64,000 bases of DNA from an uncultured Lachnospiraceae bacterium (GCA_947589055.1 CANPZL010000005.1:1-64000); one strand, 5' to 3'; shown: positions 17,143 through 27,180, counted from the first letter of the stretch. Numbers and translations are program-made. Notes: generated from the sequence alone by a model not told the origin.

Positions 17143-18174
17143 TTATTTCTCCAACATTGAATAATCAATATGTATATTTGCAGGTATATCCTTTTTTGCT
17201 TTCATTCCCAATAATTCGTTATACTTTTCAGCACGGATTTTCCCTGTGCCTGGTCTTTTTGCCCAGATATTCTTTTCGGTGAGTACCTCTCCTTTTTTTA
17301 TAAATTGAGTACTCACTATTGTCGCAAATGCAAAATCTATCGTAACCTGTTCTTCTTTTAATGCTTCTTTTCTGCCACCACGCATTAAAGCGATTTCCGT
17401 TGTTCCTTGAATCAAATTTCTTAAACCATCTTCATCCATAGAACATAGAATATCTGGACCAACCCGATCCATTCTATCCGTAAAATGTCGTTCCAGAATA
17501 GATGCTCCTAATGCTGTTGCTGCAAAACATGCATGATTATTCAAGGTATGGTCTGATAATCCAAACGGAACATCTGGGAATGCCTCATGCATTTCTATCA
17601 TTGCGCCTAATCTCACCTGTTCAGGTTTCGTCGGGTATAGATTCGTAGTATGCAGAAGTGCATATGGCACCTTGTATCTCTCCACTATCTCAACTGTCTT
17701 TTTAATAGATTCATTATTATTCATCCCTGTAGAAATAATCATCGGTTTTCCGAATTTTGCAATATGTTCGATCAATGGATAATGATTTGTTTCCCCTGAA
17801 CCGATTTTATATGCCGATACTCCAAATCTTTCCAATCGATCCGCTGCCGCTCGTGAAAAGGGAGTACTTAAAAAAATCATTCCTTTTCTCTCCACATACT
17901 GCATAAGTTCAAATTCTTCTTCTTCAGATAACGAGGCATTCTTCATTATTTCATAAATGGATATATCTGCATTCCCAGGTATTACTTTTTTTGCCTCTGG
18001 TGACATTTCATCATCTATAACATGTGTTTGGTGTTTAACCACCTCTGCCCCTGCTCTGCACGCTGCATCAACCATTTCTTTGGCAGTTTTAAGACTTCCT
18101 CCATGATTGATACCAATCTCCGCAATTACCAACGGTTTTTGATCATATCCAATTTTTCTTCCTTTAATCTCCAT
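17143..18174 (-). CDS. neuB: Nonulosonic acid synthase (NeuB/LegI family)
   Basis: A 343-residue enzyme. It has the TIM-barrel signature IAEIGINHGG at about 17-26, STPFS near residue 103, GSGETNHYPLI near 127 and LSDHT near 196, and ends in an antifreeze-like SAF domain (about 285-343). It condenses phosphoenolpyruvate with a 6-carbon amino sugar to form the 9-carbon acid. The KHQTH motif is, from memory, typical of legionaminic-type synthases; Neu5Ac synthases usually have KFQT. It is the first gene of the operon. The ribosome site GAGGTAAGGA lies directly upstream. Confidence 0.9.
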   Translation of the reverse strand: MEIKGRKIGYDQKPLVIAEIGINHGGSLKTAKEMVDAACRAGAEVVKHQTHVIDDEMSPEAKKVIPGNADISIYEIMKNASLSEEEEFELMQYVERKGMIFLSTPFSRAAADRLERFGVSAYKIGSGETNHYPLIEHIAKFGKPMIISTGMNNNESIKKTVEIVERYKVPYALLHTTNLYPTKPEQVRLGAMIEMHEAFPDVPFGLSDHTLNNHACFAATALGASILERHFTDRMDRVGPDILCSMDEDGLRNLIQGTTEIALMRGGRKEALKEEQVTIDFAFATIVSTQFIKKGEVLTEKNIWAKRPGTGKIRAEKYNELLGMKAKKDIPANIHIDYSMLEK

Positions 18175-18237
18175 TCCTTACCTCAATTTTATCTTTATTT
18201 TTCATTTACTATTTTCAGTAAATATACTAAGTAATCA

Positions 18238-18293
18238 TGGATAATTGATTGATAATAAAGAATTATCCATCAGATAATAAAGAATTATCCATC
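18238..18293. repeat. Tandem 21-bp repeats with inverted ends upstream of neuB
   Basis: Two identical 21-bp copies (18251-18271 and 18273-18293) lie 22 bp apart. Each holds AATTATCCA, and an inverted copy, TGGATAATT, sits at 18238-18246. They lie 64-119 bases upstream of the neuB start, in the promoter region of the operon. They are probably regulator binding sites. Confidence 0.6.
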
Positions 18294-18324
18294 TAATATT
18301 TTAAACAATGGTATAAATAGGATT

Positions 18325-18357
18325 AGAAAATTTCAGAGCAGGAAAAAACACCTGCTC
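18325..18357 (-). terminator. Terminator of the 365-residue membrane protein gene
   Basis: A GAGCAGG/CCTGCTC stem (18336-18342 with 18351-18357). On the minus strand it is followed by a weak T-rich stretch. It is 59 bases past the stop of the gene at 18416-19513. Confidence 0.6.
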
Positions 18358-18415
18358 CGAAAGAGAAATATGATTATATAAACTATTGAACTAAAAATTG
18401 TAGTGAATCAATGAA

Positions 18416-19513
18416 CTATTCTTTCTGTACTTCTTCTTGTGAACCCTGATTTTCCTTGTCGTCTGCTTCTTCCGACAAAGTCTTGGAATCTTCCAAAGCT
18501 GTCTCTTGCGTAATTTCCTGCGAATCGGGAACTTGCTCCTGCGCCTCCTCCTTTACCTGAAAAACCTTCATTGTCCGGTTATCAATCTTGGGATTTAATT
18601 GGATCAATGCTTCCATGATCTCATCGGTACATTCTTTGGAATCAAAATCCACTTCGTAGAACATTTTTTCCGGATTTGACATACTCAAACGGTATACCTG
18701 CCTTTTCCCATTCATTTTCTGAATCACATGCCGGGACATATACCGAATAAAGTCAACCCGGACAAAATCCGTTTTTGCAATATGATTGATGATAAGATAT
18801 TCCTCTGTCAGATAATAATCATAGTTATGACGAACCAGCCGGTTTTTTACCTGAGAACGGATCTCCTCGTAGACCAGTCTCCGGTCGCCGAATTCGCTAA
18901 GCGCACGGGCGGACGGATGGCGATAGGGCTGTATCGTCCATAAGACCGACAATATAATTATAGATATAGTCACAATATAAGGAATAATGATCAGCAGCCA
19001 CATGAGGAAGATCTCCAGATGGGGATAGTCGATTTCACTTACCATAATAGGAAAAACGATGGATTCAAATGCTTCCTGATCCAAGCCCAGATCTTCTAAA
19101 AACTGTCCCTTCATAGCATCCAGCCCTGCGGAATTCTTTATCAGCTTTCCTTTTAGGTTTATATTTTCAAGAAACGGTTCCGGCTCTTTTGTTTTTATTA
19201 GAAAGAAGATGCATGAATCCTCCCAGAATGCATAGTAATAGGCACCTGTCTGCTTTTCGTCTTCATAGTAATCATATCCGGTATATTTTATATCCACATC
19301 GTTTATCTTTACGTTATAGCATTCCTGTCCATACCATTCTTCCATTTCCTGTAACGACCCTACCTGTCTACAGGTCATTTGGTATAGAATCGGATATTGA
19401 TTCGTGATAAAACATATGATCCCAAAAATAATCAGAGTCGGAATGAGAATAGCTATTGTATTTTTAAAAAAGAGAAGATTCAGGCTTACCTGCTTCGTTT
19501 TTTGTTCTTTCAT
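18416..19513 (-). CDS. Two-pass membrane protein of unknown function
   Basis: A 365-residue protein. There are hydrophobic segments at about 12-37 and 167-192, with a 130-residue region between them that is probably extracytoplasmic. A cytoplasmic domain follows, and then a Glu/Gln/Ser-rich low-complexity tail from about residue 315. I do not recognise a named family. The ATG at 19513 is preferred over a GTG 18 bases upstream because GAGGAGT lies 9 bases ahead. It stands alone between the glycan operon and a divergent methyltransferase gene. Confidence 0.75.
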   Translation of the reverse strand: MKEQKTKQVSLNLLFFKNTIAILIPTLIIFGIICFITNQYPILYQMTCRQVGSLQEMEEWYGQECYNVKINDVDIKYTGYDYYEDEKQTGAYYYAFWEDSCIFFLIKTKEPEPFLENINLKGKLIKNSAGLDAMKGQFLEDLGLDQEAFESIVFPIMVSEIDYPHLEIFLMWLLIIIPYIVTISIIILSVLWTIQPYRHPSARALSEFGDRRLVYEEIRSQVKNRLVRHNYDYYLTEEYLIINHIAKTDFVRVDFIRYMSRHVIQKMNGKRQVYRLSMSNPEKMFYEVDFDSKECTDEIMEALIQLNPKIDNRTMKVFQVKEEAQEQVPDSQEITQETALEDSKTLSEEADDKENQGSQEEVQKE

Positions 19514-19701
19514 CGATTGTACACTCCTCACAGGCTTACTATACTACATCTTTTTCGTTCCTACAACTATTTGACATAACTTCCCTTTCCGTTTTATAAT
19601 CAGTCAAGGCTCGCTTACAGGTGTTGACACACACACATACATACTACTGCCTGAAAAGCAGGGTTTTCTCTTATCTGATAAAGCATGGAAAGGAGCAGGA
19701 A

Positions 19702-20460
19702 ATGGAAGCCTATACCAGCTTTGCACAGGTTTATGATGATTTTATGGACAATATCCCTTATGAAACAGGGTGCCGATACCTGTGCCGCCTGTTAGAACAA
19801 TACAATATTCGAAATGGACTGGTGGCAGAGCTTGGCTGCGGTACTGGTACTCTGACAGAGCTGCTCTCTGCTTCCGGCTATGATATGATCGGGATCGACG
19901 CATCTGCGGATATGCTGGAACTGGCACAAGACAAAAAAAACGAATCCCATCAGGATATTTTATATCTGCTTCAGGATATGCGTGCATTTGAACTGTATGG
20001 AACTGTACGGGCATTTATCAGTTTCTGTGACAGCTTAAATTATATTACGGATCCGTCGGAACTGGAAACGGTTTTCCGGCTTGTAAATAACTATCTTGAC
20101 CCGAAGGGCTGCTTTATTTTTGACGTTCATACGCCCTATTATTATCAAACGGTTTTAGGGGATACTACTATTGCGGAGGATCGGGAGCATCAGAGTTTTA
20201 TCTGGGAAAACGAGGAGGACTTAGAAACCGGTATCCATGCTTCGACCCTGACTCTTTTTATAGAAGAAACTCCCACGCTATATCGTAAATATCAAGAAAC
20301 ACATTTTCAAAAGGGATACTCCCTATCCGAGATCCGGCAACTGCTGACAACAGCCGGTATGGAATATATTACCGCCTATGACGAGCTTTCCTTCAAAGCT
20401 CCCACACCGAAAAGCACCCGAATCCATGTCATAGCCAGAGAACAGGGAAAGCTGCTGTAA
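19702..20460 (+). CDS. Class I SAM-dependent methyltransferase
   Basis: A 252-residue protein with the SAM motif AELGCGTGTLTELL near residue 42, followed by GIDASADML. The substrate is unknown; such genes are common beside hslO in Clostridia. The ATG at 19702 follows AAAGGAG at good distance. A longer in-frame reading from 19621 lacks a ribosome site and adds a non-conserved leader. It is 39 bases upstream of hslO and probably co-transcribed. Confidence 0.85.
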   Translation: MEAYTSFAQVYDDFMDNIPYETGCRYLCRLLEQYNIRNGLVAELGCGTGTLTELLSASGYDMIGIDASADMLELAQDKKNESHQDILYLLQDMRAFELYGTVRAFISFCDSLNYITDPSELETVFRLVNNYLDPKGCFIFDVHTPYYYQTVLGDTTIAEDREHQSFIWENEEDLETGIHASTLTLFIEETPTLYRKYQETHFQKGYSLSEIRQLLTTAGMEYITAYDELSFKAPTPKSTRIHVIAREQGKLL

Positions 20461-20499
20461 GAATCATAAAATAAAATGTAAGAAAGGACAACCTATCGT

Positions 20500-21369
20500 A
20501 TGACTGATTATATTCTCCGGGGAACTGCTGCCGACAATCAGGTACGGTTTTTCGCTGCGACAACAAAAAATCTGGTGGAAACTGCAAGAGAAATCCATAA
20601 TACAAGTCCTGTAGCTACTGCCGCTCTTGGACGCCTCCTAACTGCCGGTGCAATGATGGGAAGTATGAGTAAGAGCGATACCGACCTGACTACCCTGCAG
20701 ATCAAATGCTCCGGTCCCATCGAAGGACTGATCGTTACAGCGGACGGAAACGCCAATGTAAAAGGATATGTCACCAATCCAAACGTAATCCTTCCTGCCA
20801 ACAGTAAGGGGAAGCTGGACGTAGCAAAAGCATTGGACTTGGGCGTATTAAGTGTCATCAAGGATATTGGATTAAAGGAACCCTACGTCGGTCAGACCCA
20901 TCTGGTATCCGGTGAAATCGCCGAAGATCTGACCTATTATTTTGCCACCAGTGAGCAGGTGCCAAGTTCCGTCGCTTTGGGCGTTCTGATGGAGCGTGAT
21001 AATACGGTAAAGCAGGCGGGCGGTTTTATTATCCAGCTTATGCCTTATGCGGAAGAGACTCTGATCGCTTCTCTGGAAGAACGTTTAAAAGCCTTTTCTT
21101 CCATCACTTCTCTTTTTGAAGAAGGCATGACGCCAGAAACGATGATGGAACAGCTCTTTCAGGGCTTTCATATGCAAATCATGGATCAGATTCCCACTGC
21201 CTTCCGGTGTGACTGTTCCAGAGAACGGGTTACCCGTGCCGTCATGAGCGTAGGCCGTAAAGAGATTCAATCCATGATTGACGAACATAAGCCCATTGAG
21301 GTAAATTGTCATTTCTGCGGAAAGCATTATCTGTTCGACACAGAGGAACTGCAAAATATGCTATCCTGA
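20500..21369 (+). CDS. hslO: Redox-regulated chaperone Hsp33
   Basis: A 289-residue protein of usual Hsp33 length. The C-terminal redox switch has CDC at 237-239 and CHFC at 270-273, four cysteines that bind zinc when reduced. On oxidative stress the family unfolds this region and becomes a holdase. The gene ends 9 bases inside the end of the convergent typA. Confidence 0.95.
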   Translation: MTDYILRGTAADNQVRFFAATTKNLVETAREIHNTSPVATAALGRLLTAGAMMGSMSKSDTDLTTLQIKCSGPIEGLIVTADGNANVKGYVTNPNVILPANSKGKLDVAKALDLGVLSVIKDIGLKEPYVGQTHLVSGEIAEDLTYYFATSEQVPSSVALGVLMERDNTVKQAGGFIIQLMPYAEETLIASLEERLKAFSSITSLFEEGMTPETMMEQLFQGFHMQIMDQIPTAFRCDCSRERVTRAVMSVGRKEIQSMIDEHKPIEVNCHFCGKHYLFDTEELQNMLS

Positions 21370-23199
21370 CTGGCCATTCCGCTTCGCACGCATACGAAGG
21401 GTCGGATCCAGTATCTTTTTCCGTATCCGCAGATTCTTCGGTGTGATTTCTAATAATTCATCCGTATCAATGAATTCCAACGCCTGCTCCAGACTTAAGA
21501 TTCTGGGCGGCACTAACTTTAAGGCATCATCAGAGCCGGATGCACGGGTATTAGTCAGATGCTTGGTCTTGCACACATTCACTTCTATATCATCTGTTTT
21601 TCCATTTTGTCCCACAACCATGCCCCCATACACTTCTTCACCAGGGCCGATAAACAGGGTTCCACGTTCCTGTGCATTAAATAATCCATAGGTAATGCTG
21701 GTTCCGCTTTCATAGGCGATCAGAGAACCCTGATTCCGATACTGTATCTCACCCTTAAATGGGCCATACCCGTCAAAGATTGTATTGATAATACCGGTTC
21801 CCTTCGTAGAAGTCAAAAATTCACTTCTAAATCCAATCAGCCCTCTGGACGGTATCTGGAATTCCAGCCGGACGTTTCCATCCGACATCGGTGCCATTCC
21901 CTGTAACTCTCCTTTTCTCTGCGTCAGCATATTGATCACGGTACCGGAAAATTCTTCCGGAACATCTACGATTGCAATTTCCATCGGCTCCAGCTTTTTT
22001 CCACGTTCATCGGTTTTGTAGATGACCTCCGCCTTACTAACGGCAAACTCATAGCCCTCTCGCCGCATATTTTCGATCAACACCGATAAATGCAGCTCTC
22101 CCCGGCCGGAAACCTTATAGGCTTCAGTCGTATCGGTTTCTTCCACCCGGAGGCTGACATCGGTATTAAGTTCCCGAAACAGGCGGTCACGAAGATGACG
22201 GGAGGTAACATACTTTCCCTCTTTTCCTGCCAGAGGAGAATCATTGACTAGAAAATTCATGGAAATCGTTGGTTCGGAAATCTTCTGGAAGGGGATCGGT
22301 TCCGGTGCTTCCGGCGAACATATGGTATCGCCGATATGAATATCCGCAATTCCGGATATAGCAACGATGGAGCCGATTCCCGCCTCGGATACTTCTACTT
22401 TATTCAAACCGTCAAATTCATAAAGTTTCCCGATCTTTACCTTTTTAAGCTTATCCGGCTCGTGGTGGTTTACCAAGACCACTTCCTGATTCAGCTTCAG
22501 GGAACCGTTATCCACCTTTCCAACTCCAATCCTTCCCACATATTCACTGTAATCTATGGTACTGATCAAAACCTGTGTCGCAGCCTCCGGGTCCCCCTCC
22601 GGTGCCGGAATATGCTGTAGGATTGCTTCAAACAAAGGCTTCATATCCGTTCCCGGCTGCATTGGATCCAGGCTGGCAACCCCGGTCTTGGCAGAGGTAT
22701 AGACAAAAGGACAGTCCAACTGCTTTTCATTTGCATCTAAATCCATCAGCAGTTCCAATACTTCATCGACTACCGCCTCCGGTCTGGCTTCCGGACGATC
22801 AATCTTATTGATGCAGACAATCACGCTTAAATCCAGTTCCAATGCCTTTTTTAATACAAATTTTGTCTGGGGCATGGCTCCTTCAAAGGCATCTACCACT
22901 AAAATAACGCCATTTACCATTTTCAGAACACGTTCCACTTCACCGCCAAAATCCGCATGCCCCGGTGTATCAATGATATTGATCTTTGTATCCCCATACA
23001 TAACAGCGGTATTTTTGGAAAGAATGGTAATTCCTCTTTCCCGTTCTATATCGTTGGAATCCATCACACGCTCTGCCACCTCTTGATTTTCCCGAAACAC
23101 GCCGCTTTGCTTTAACAGCTCATCTACCAGCGTAGTTTTTCCATGATCGACATGGGCGATAATGGCAATATTCCGAATATCCTCTCTTGCAATTTTCAT
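21361..23199 (-). CDS. typA: Translational GTPase TypA/BipA
   Basis: A 612-residue GTPase of usual length. The G1 motif is AHVDHGKTTL at about 14-23, with RGITI, DTPGHADFGGEV and NKID following. Domains III and V and the TypA C-terminal domain follow in order. It acts on the ribosome, in assembly and in stress or cold adaptation. The last 9 bases overlap the hslO end tail to tail. Confidence 0.96.
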   Translation of the reverse strand: MKIAREDIRNIAIIAHVDHGKTTLVDELLKQSGVFRENQEVAERVMDSNDIERERGITILSKNTAVMYGDTKINIIDTPGHADFGGEVERVLKMVNGVILVVDAFEGAMPQTKFVLKKALELDLSVIVCINKIDRPEARPEAVVDEVLELLMDLDANEKQLDCPFVYTSAKTGVASLDPMQPGTDMKPLFEAILQHIPAPEGDPEAATQVLISTIDYSEYVGRIGVGKVDNGSLKLNQEVVLVNHHEPDKLKKVKIGKLYEFDGLNKVEVSEAGIGSIVAISGIADIHIGDTICSPEAPEPIPFQKISEPTISMNFLVNDSPLAGKEGKYVTSRHLRDRLFRELNTDVSLRVEETDTTEAYKVSGRGELHLSVLIENMRREGYEFAVSKAEVIYKTDERGKKLEPMEIAIVDVPEEFSGTVINMLTQRKGELQGMAPMSDGNVRLEFQIPSRGLIGFRSEFLTSTKGTGIINTIFDGYGPFKGEIQYRNQGSLIAYESGTSITYGLFNAQERGTLFIGPGEEVYGGMVVGQNGKTDDIEVNVCKTKHLTNTRASGSDDALKLVPPRILSLEQALEFIDTDELLEITPKNLRIRKKILDPTLRMRAKRNGQSG

Positions 23200-23267
23200 A
23201 AATAGCCTTCTTTCCTAACTAAGTGTTTCGCATATCTCTGCAACGTGTAACATTCTATCATAGTGGA

Positions 23268-23909
23268 TTATGCTTGGCAAGAACCAGATTCACCAAAGCC
23301 CTCTCCCAGTTTTCTCACCTTTACTCTGCCACCGACTTCCTCTGTTATCGCTTTTACAAACGCCTCATACACCGGCTGGTACACCTGCACTCTAAGACGG
23401 ACCCGCTCCGTATAAATGGTCTCCTGAATCTTTGCATCGGTATTGGCAATCATGTATTGCAGTTTACCCAGATCTGTATATTCTATTTCCAGTTCTGCCT
23501 GTATGAATTTTCGTATCTGCCCTACAACGGAGGCTGAAAGTCCCGCCTTTGCCGCCTCGGTATATGCACGTGCCAGTCCGCCGGTTCCTAGTAGAGTCCC
23601 GCCGAAATACCGGGTGACAACAATACAGATATTCCGTATCCCGCTTCCCTGAATGACCTCCAAAATCGGTTTCCCCGCTGTTCCCTGTGGTTCCCCGTCA
23701 TCGGAAAACCGCAAAAGGGGCTGGCTTCCTACTCCTATGGAATATGCATAGCAATTATGCCGGGCATCATAGTGTTTTTTCCGGATTTGCTCAAGAAAGG
23801 CTTCTGCTTCCTCCTCTGTCGCTACAGCCGACGTGCAGCTGATAAAACGGGATTTTTTCACGATAATCTCGTCCTGTCCGCCCTTTTTTAATACCAGATA
23901 TTCTTCCAT
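23268..23909 (-). CDS. YigZ/IMPACT-family protein
   Basis: A 213-residue protein with the UPF0029/IMPACT signature: GEPQGTAGKPILE near residue 70 and TRYFGGTLLGTGGL near 95, followed by the DUF1949-type C-terminal domain. The precise biochemical role in bacteria is not settled. The start at 23909 matches the family N-terminus and has GGAAGG upstream; a longer reading adds 46 non-conserved residues. Confidence 0.9.
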   Translation of the reverse strand: MEEYLVLKKGGQDEIIVKKSRFISCTSAVATEEEAEAFLEQIRKKHYDARHNCYAYSIGVGSQPLLRFSDDGEPQGTAGKPILEVIQGSGIRNICIVVTRYFGGTLLGTGGLARAYTEAAKAGLSASVVGQIRKFIQAELEIEYTDLGKLQYMIANTDAKIQETIYTERVRLRVQVYQPVYEAFVKAITEEVGGRVKVRKLGEGFGESGSCQA

Positions 23910-24158
23910 TCCGGATTCCTTCCCTTTCATATGTGCTTTCATAGGTATTCTTTCATCTTTCCTTTCAGTATAGACACTCCCATTCCGGAACGCAATTCCA
24001 ATCCGTATAAAATCTTTCAAAAAAGTGAAAAATCTGAACACCTTCAAACTTTTTCTTTATTTCAACAAGCGAATTTGTTATAATAGAGAAGATGTGATTC
24101 AAGTAAACATAGAGGGTGTCCGTTTTCATGAACGGGTTCCATATAAGGAGGCACATTT

Positions 24159-27074
24159 ATGAACTTCAGCAAATCGGAAACAATCAAGAAACAAAAGCAC
24201 CTTGTTTCCAAAGCAAGTAAAAATAAAGAAAAAGTGAAAGTATCCCTGTTTAAGGCTGTTTTGGTCTGCTTTGTCGCAGTCATTGCTATCGGTATCGGTG
24301 CAGGCTTCGGTATGATGAACGGAATCTTAGACGACGCACCCAGTATCGATGATATTAACGTAGTACCGGAAGGATTTCAGACCTGTATTTACAACCAGGA
24401 TGGCGAGTTGATCACCACTCTGTCCATGATTGATTCCAACCGGGAATATGTATACTATCGTGAAATCCCGCAAAACTTGATCGATGCATTTATTGCGATT
24501 GAGGATGAACGGTTCATGCAGCATAACGGGATTGATATCCGTGGTATTTTTCGTGCTGCCTATGAAGGCATTGCAAATGGTTTTCATTTCAATCAAGGTG
24601 CCAGTACAATCACACAGCAGCTAATCAAAAATGAAGTATTCAACGTAGGTATGGACGAAGATACCTTTATGGAATCTCTGGAACGTAAGATTCAGGAGCA
24701 GTATCTGGCAATCGAACTGGAAAAGCGGCTCTCAAAGGAACAGATATTAGAATACTATTTAAACAGCATCTATCTGGGACAAGGCTGTCATGGCGTACAG
24801 ACTGCTGCACAGACTTATTTTGGAAAAGATATGTCGGAGCTGACGGTATCCGAATGCGCTGTCATCGCCGCCATCACGCAGAATCCATCTGCCAACGATC
24901 CCATTGTTTATCCGGAAAATAATGCTGAACGCCGCCAGCGGGTATTGAATAAGATGCTGGATCTGGAGTTTATCACTGAGGCAGAGTATGATGCCGCCTG
25001 TGCAGACAGCGTCTATTCCCGTGTGAAATCTACCCATGACACTGCGGTGGAGGAACGCAAGGTCAACTCCTATTTTATTGATTCTACGATCAATGCACTG
25101 ACTGACCAGTTGATGAACGAATATGGATATACTAAGCAGGAAGCTACCAATGCGATCTACGCCGGCGGCTTATCTGTCTACATCACGCAGGATCAGGATA
25201 TTCAAAACATCTGCGATACAGTCTTAAACGACCCGGAAAATTATCCGGCGACTGCCCAAGTAGCTTTATCTTATCAGCTGACGCTGGTGGACAAGGACGG
25301 AAATACGACGAATTTCAGTACGAATCACCTGTTAAATCATTTTAAGGAAAAGACAGGCAACGCTAATTACTCTCTGATCTACTCGAATGAAGAGGCTGCC
25401 CGTGCCGCTGCCGATGAATTCAAGGCAGATATGCTGGCAGAGAATCCGGATCTGACCGAACTAATGGAGACCTATGATACCACGATACAGCCGCAGATTT
25501 CCTTCTGTATCATGGATCAATCAACCGGCTATATTAAAGCAGTAGTAGGCGGACGTGGGGAAAAGAAAGGAAACCTGACCTTAAACCGTGCTGACTCCAG
25601 CCGGCAGCCCGGCTCCTGCTTCAAGGTACTGGCTGCCTTTATACCGGCGCTGGATGCTTCCGGTATGACATTAGCCACTACCTATGAAGATAAACCCTTT
25701 AACTACGCCAATGGCAGACCGGTCAGCAACTGGTGGCGCGGCAGTTATCGTGGCTTTAATTCCATCCGAGACGCTATCCGGGATTCCATGAATGTTATTG
25801 CAGTCCAGACCATTACCGATGTCACACCGGATGTGGCCTTCCAGTATCTGACAAATATGGGCTTTACAACCTTGGTGGAATCAGAGACTTATCCTGACGG
25901 AACGGTATATTCAGATATTCAACAATCTACTGCACTAGGCGGTATTACCAACGGAATCACTAATGTAGAGATTACTGCCGCTTATGCTTCAATCGCTAAC
26001 ACCGGTGTCTATACGGAACCGATTTATTATACCAAGGTTTTGGATCATGAAGGAAACATACTGATCGATAATCAGCCGGAAACCCGGCAGATCATGAAGC
26101 CTACTACCGCATGGCTGATCAATAATGCCATGAAGGATGTTATCACCAGTGGTACCGGTGGTTCTGCCCGTCTATCCAGCGGAATGCCGGTTTCCGGTAA
26201 AACAGGAACTACCTCCAGTGACTATGATCTCTGGTTCTGTGGCTCCACCCCTTACTACACAGCTTCCATCTGGCTGGGTTATGATATTAACACTTCCCTT
26301 CCATCGGGGAGCGGCAGCCTGCATACCAGAATGTGGGCAAAGATCATGGATCAGATCGTAGAACTGGAAGGGCAGGAGATCAAAGACTTTCCTAAGGTAG
26401 ATGGCATCACCAGTGCAACGGTATGCAGAACTACCGGTCTGCTGCCAAAGGAAGGCTGTGAAACAAGAACCGAATATTTTGCGGTAGGTACTGTGCCTAC
26501 TATGACCTGCGGGGAGGAAACTGTTGAGATGTGTGAAGAATCTAATCTTCCGGCTACGGATACCTGTCCAGCAAAATACAGTCTGACTTATATTCGGCAG
26601 GAAGATGGCTCTATCTATATTCCATATGCATATCATGACCGGAATTTTACCGAAGGCTTTGAAACGCAGACCTGTCCGCTTCATCCGGCTTCGGATTCCA
26701 CTGAAGCGACTACAGAAAATACAGACACCTATCTGATTAGTTCCTCTGTAAACGGCACCGGAGGTACCATCACGGAAAGTGCAAGAGTACCACGAGACGG
26801 TTCCAAGACCTTCTTTATCACACCGGCGACCGGTTATATGATCTCGGATGTTTTAGTCGATGGCAGAAGTGTCGGCATCGTTTCCAGCTATACCTTTAAG
26901 GATGTACGTCAGCCTCATTCCATTACGGTTAAATTTACCGCTCAAGGCGGCGGAAATGCAACTGTCGCTCCGCCTCCGTCCAGTGAAACCACACAGGCTC
27001 CGCCACCATCAAGCGAGACGACACCGCCTTCCACAGAGCCAACCTCTGCTACGGAAAATTCAGCGGCAGAATAA
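24159..27074 (+). CDS. Class A penicillin-binding protein (transglycosylase/transpeptidase)
   Basis: A 971-residue bifunctional peptidoglycan synthase. It has a membrane anchor at about 31-53 and a GT51 transglycosylase with AIEDERF near 113-119 and GASTITQQL near 147-155. The transpeptidase motifs are S486-C-F-K, S543-M-N and K681-T-G-T. After this come a small domain ending in a GY-x-I-x-DVLVDGRSVG pattern, like Gram-positive surface repeats, and a Pro/Ser/Thr-rich C-terminus. A -10-like TATAAT at 24079-24084 and an AAGGAGG ribosome site precede it. It would synthesise and cross-link wall at the outer membrane face. Confidence 0.95.
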   Translation: MNFSKSETIKKQKHLVSKASKNKEKVKVSLFKAVLVCFVAVIAIGIGAGFGMMNGILDDAPSIDDINVVPEGFQTCIYNQDGELITTLSMIDSNREYVYYREIPQNLIDAFIAIEDERFMQHNGIDIRGIFRAAYEGIANGFHFNQGASTITQQLIKNEVFNVGMDEDTFMESLERKIQEQYLAIELEKRLSKEQILEYYLNSIYLGQGCHGVQTAAQTYFGKDMSELTVSECAVIAAITQNPSANDPIVYPENNAERRQRVLNKMLDLEFITEAEYDAACADSVYSRVKSTHDTAVEERKVNSYFIDSTINALTDQLMNEYGYTKQEATNAIYAGGLSVYITQDQDIQNICDTVLNDPENYPATAQVALSYQLTLVDKDGNTTNFSTNHLLNHFKEKTGNANYSLIYSNEEAARAAADEFKADMLAENPDLTELMETYDTTIQPQISFCIMDQSTGYIKAVVGGRGEKKGNLTLNRADSSRQPGSCFKVLAAFIPALDASGMTLATTYEDKPFNYANGRPVSNWWRGSYRGFNSIRDAIRDSMNVIAVQTITDVTPDVAFQYLTNMGFTTLVESETYPDGTVYSDIQQSTALGGITNGITNVEITAAYASIANTGVYTEPIYYTKVLDHEGNILIDNQPETRQIMKPTTAWLINNAMKDVITSGTGGSARLSSGMPVSGKTGTTSSDYDLWFCGSTPYYTASIWLGYDINTSLPSGSGSLHTRMWAKIMDQIVELEGQEIKDFPKVDGITSATVCRTTGLLPKEGCETRTEYFAVGTVPTMTCGEETVEMCEESNLPATDTCPAKYSLTYIRQEDGSIYIPYAYHDRNFTEGFETQTCPLHPASDSTEATTENTDTYLISSSVNGTGGTITESARVPRDGSKTFFITPATGYMISDVLVDGRSVGIVSSYTFKDVRQPHSITVKFTAQGGGNATVAPPPSSETTQAPPPSSETTPPSTEPTSATENSAAE

Positions 27075-27147
27075 AACTTCTGTCAGCAGATAGCATCCAT
27101 GAAAACCAAAGGCTGTTCAAAGAATTCATATTGACAGCAATGAAACA

Positions 27148-27180
27148 GGAGGCGTTACTGTAGTAATCGGTAACGCCTCC
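27148..27180. terminator. Bidirectional hairpin between convergent pbp and spoVAE genes
   Basis: Perfect 11-bp arms (27148-27158 with 27170-27180) with an 11-base loop, placed between two converging genes. No long T run follows on either side, so strength is uncertain. Confidence 0.7.
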
